The notes under the pieces are model-generated. The model saw nothing but the letters and a program-made list of their open reading frames with translations, was not told the DNA's origin and did no database searches. From Helicoverpa zea (taxonomy: Eukaryota; Arthropoda; Insecta; Lepidoptera; Noctuidae), in contig NC_061458.1 in NCBI RefSeq assembly GCF_022581195.2, positions 12,834,001 to 12,898,000 of the forward strand: 64,000 bases of DNA. The letters run 5' to 3'. Below are positions 63,501 to 64,000 of the stretch, in pieces. The first letter of the stretch is position 1. Each line of letters begins with the position of its first letter. A program made the position numbers and the translations under genes.

Positions 63501-63814
63501 AACCGTTTGAATGGAAAGTGACTTCTATAAACTCTTAAAATTATATGGAATCCTATGAAATAAGTTTTCACGAACGGACACTTCAGGAAACTAAAATAAT
63601 TACGAAAAAAGTTAATATTTTGAGGTTATAAATAAAAAATAACCAAGCTTGCGTGAAATATCAGAGTAGTGTTATCAAACTACACTATACAAAATATCAA
63701 CAATACTATGTACAGCTCTATATGTTCTCTTCTAGATCTAGGAAAAGACTACTCTACTAGATACTAGGAAAAGAGATAGTAAATAGTCAAGTTTAAGATA
63801 ATTCTTTGACAATG

Positions 63815-63999
63815 ATCATTTTATAAAGTTGCATTTTCTGTCTGTCCCTATGAATGCTTTAGATCTTTAAAACTACGCAATGGATTTGGGTGCGATTTTT
63901 TTTTATTTTTTTTTTAATATATAGAGTAGGTCAAGAGGAAGGTTAACACCAATGTTTTATATTGCCACCGTGCGAAGACGGGGCGTGTGACTAGTTTTC
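63815..63999 (-). repeat. Dispersed repeat, reverse copy, running off the window
   Basis: The reverse complement starts near ACTAGTCACACGCCCCGTCT and contains CCATTGCGTAGTTTTAAAGA and CATTCATAGGGACAGACAG, the family seen at 60,315-60,532. Confidence 0.7.
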
Positions 64000-64000
64000 A

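Noticed and set aside
1..64000. CRISPR arrays, prokaryotic operons or phage genes
   Set aside because: No direct-repeat/spacer pattern; genes are intron-split and typical of insects.

Overview
The window comes from a nuclear genome of a moth or butterfly (Lepidoptera). Genes are split by short GT-AG introns, intergenic DNA is AT-rich, and the repeats are typically lepidopteran: fragments opening with an ACTAGCTTTTGCCCGC-like motif, tRNA-headed SINEs, an RTE-type LINE tail and MITEs. All exon models below were built by eye from splice consensus, frame continuity and family knowledge.

Layout. (1) 4,128-31,583, plus strand: Moesin, the single ERM protein of insects, in ten coding exons (582 aa). 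A plausible Inr+DPE core promoter lies 121 nt before the ATG. The first two coding introns are 9.5 and 13 kb and hold transposon and retroelement fossils, including a terminal-inverted-repeat element that carries the first exons of two transposon genes facing each other. (2) 33,339-37,070, minus strand: a ZAD plus five-finger C2H2 zinc-finger protein (453 aa, eight exons), tail-to-tail with Moesin. (3) 37,803-42,260, plus strand: a THAP9/P-element-like transposase gene, complete except for one 1-nt frameshift. (4) 42,261-45,300: a repeat-rich stretch with a SINE, two MITEs and a dispersed repeat split by one of the MITEs. (5) 45,307-55,635: four 7tm_6 odorant receptor genes. Two are on the minus strand: one lacks its last exons, and one has a frameshift and a GC splice donor. 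Two are intact on the plus strand, 399 aa each with identical exon lengths. (6) 56,955-62,276, minus strand: a second, different THAP9/P-element-like transposase that is intact over seven exons (913 aa), with every intron in phase 1. (7) 62,277-64,000: mariner-type relic and dispersed repeats.

How the genes relate. Moesin is a housekeeping cortical actin linker and the zinc-finger protein a likely transcription factor. The receptors form a local tandem expansion of chemosensory genes. Two unrelated P-like transposase genes bracket the receptor cluster. The most notable points are the exact in-frame tandem duplication at the end of a Moesin FERM exon, the intact P-like transposase, and the 1-kb element holding a YqaJ-family-like exon and a THAP exon between inverted repeats.
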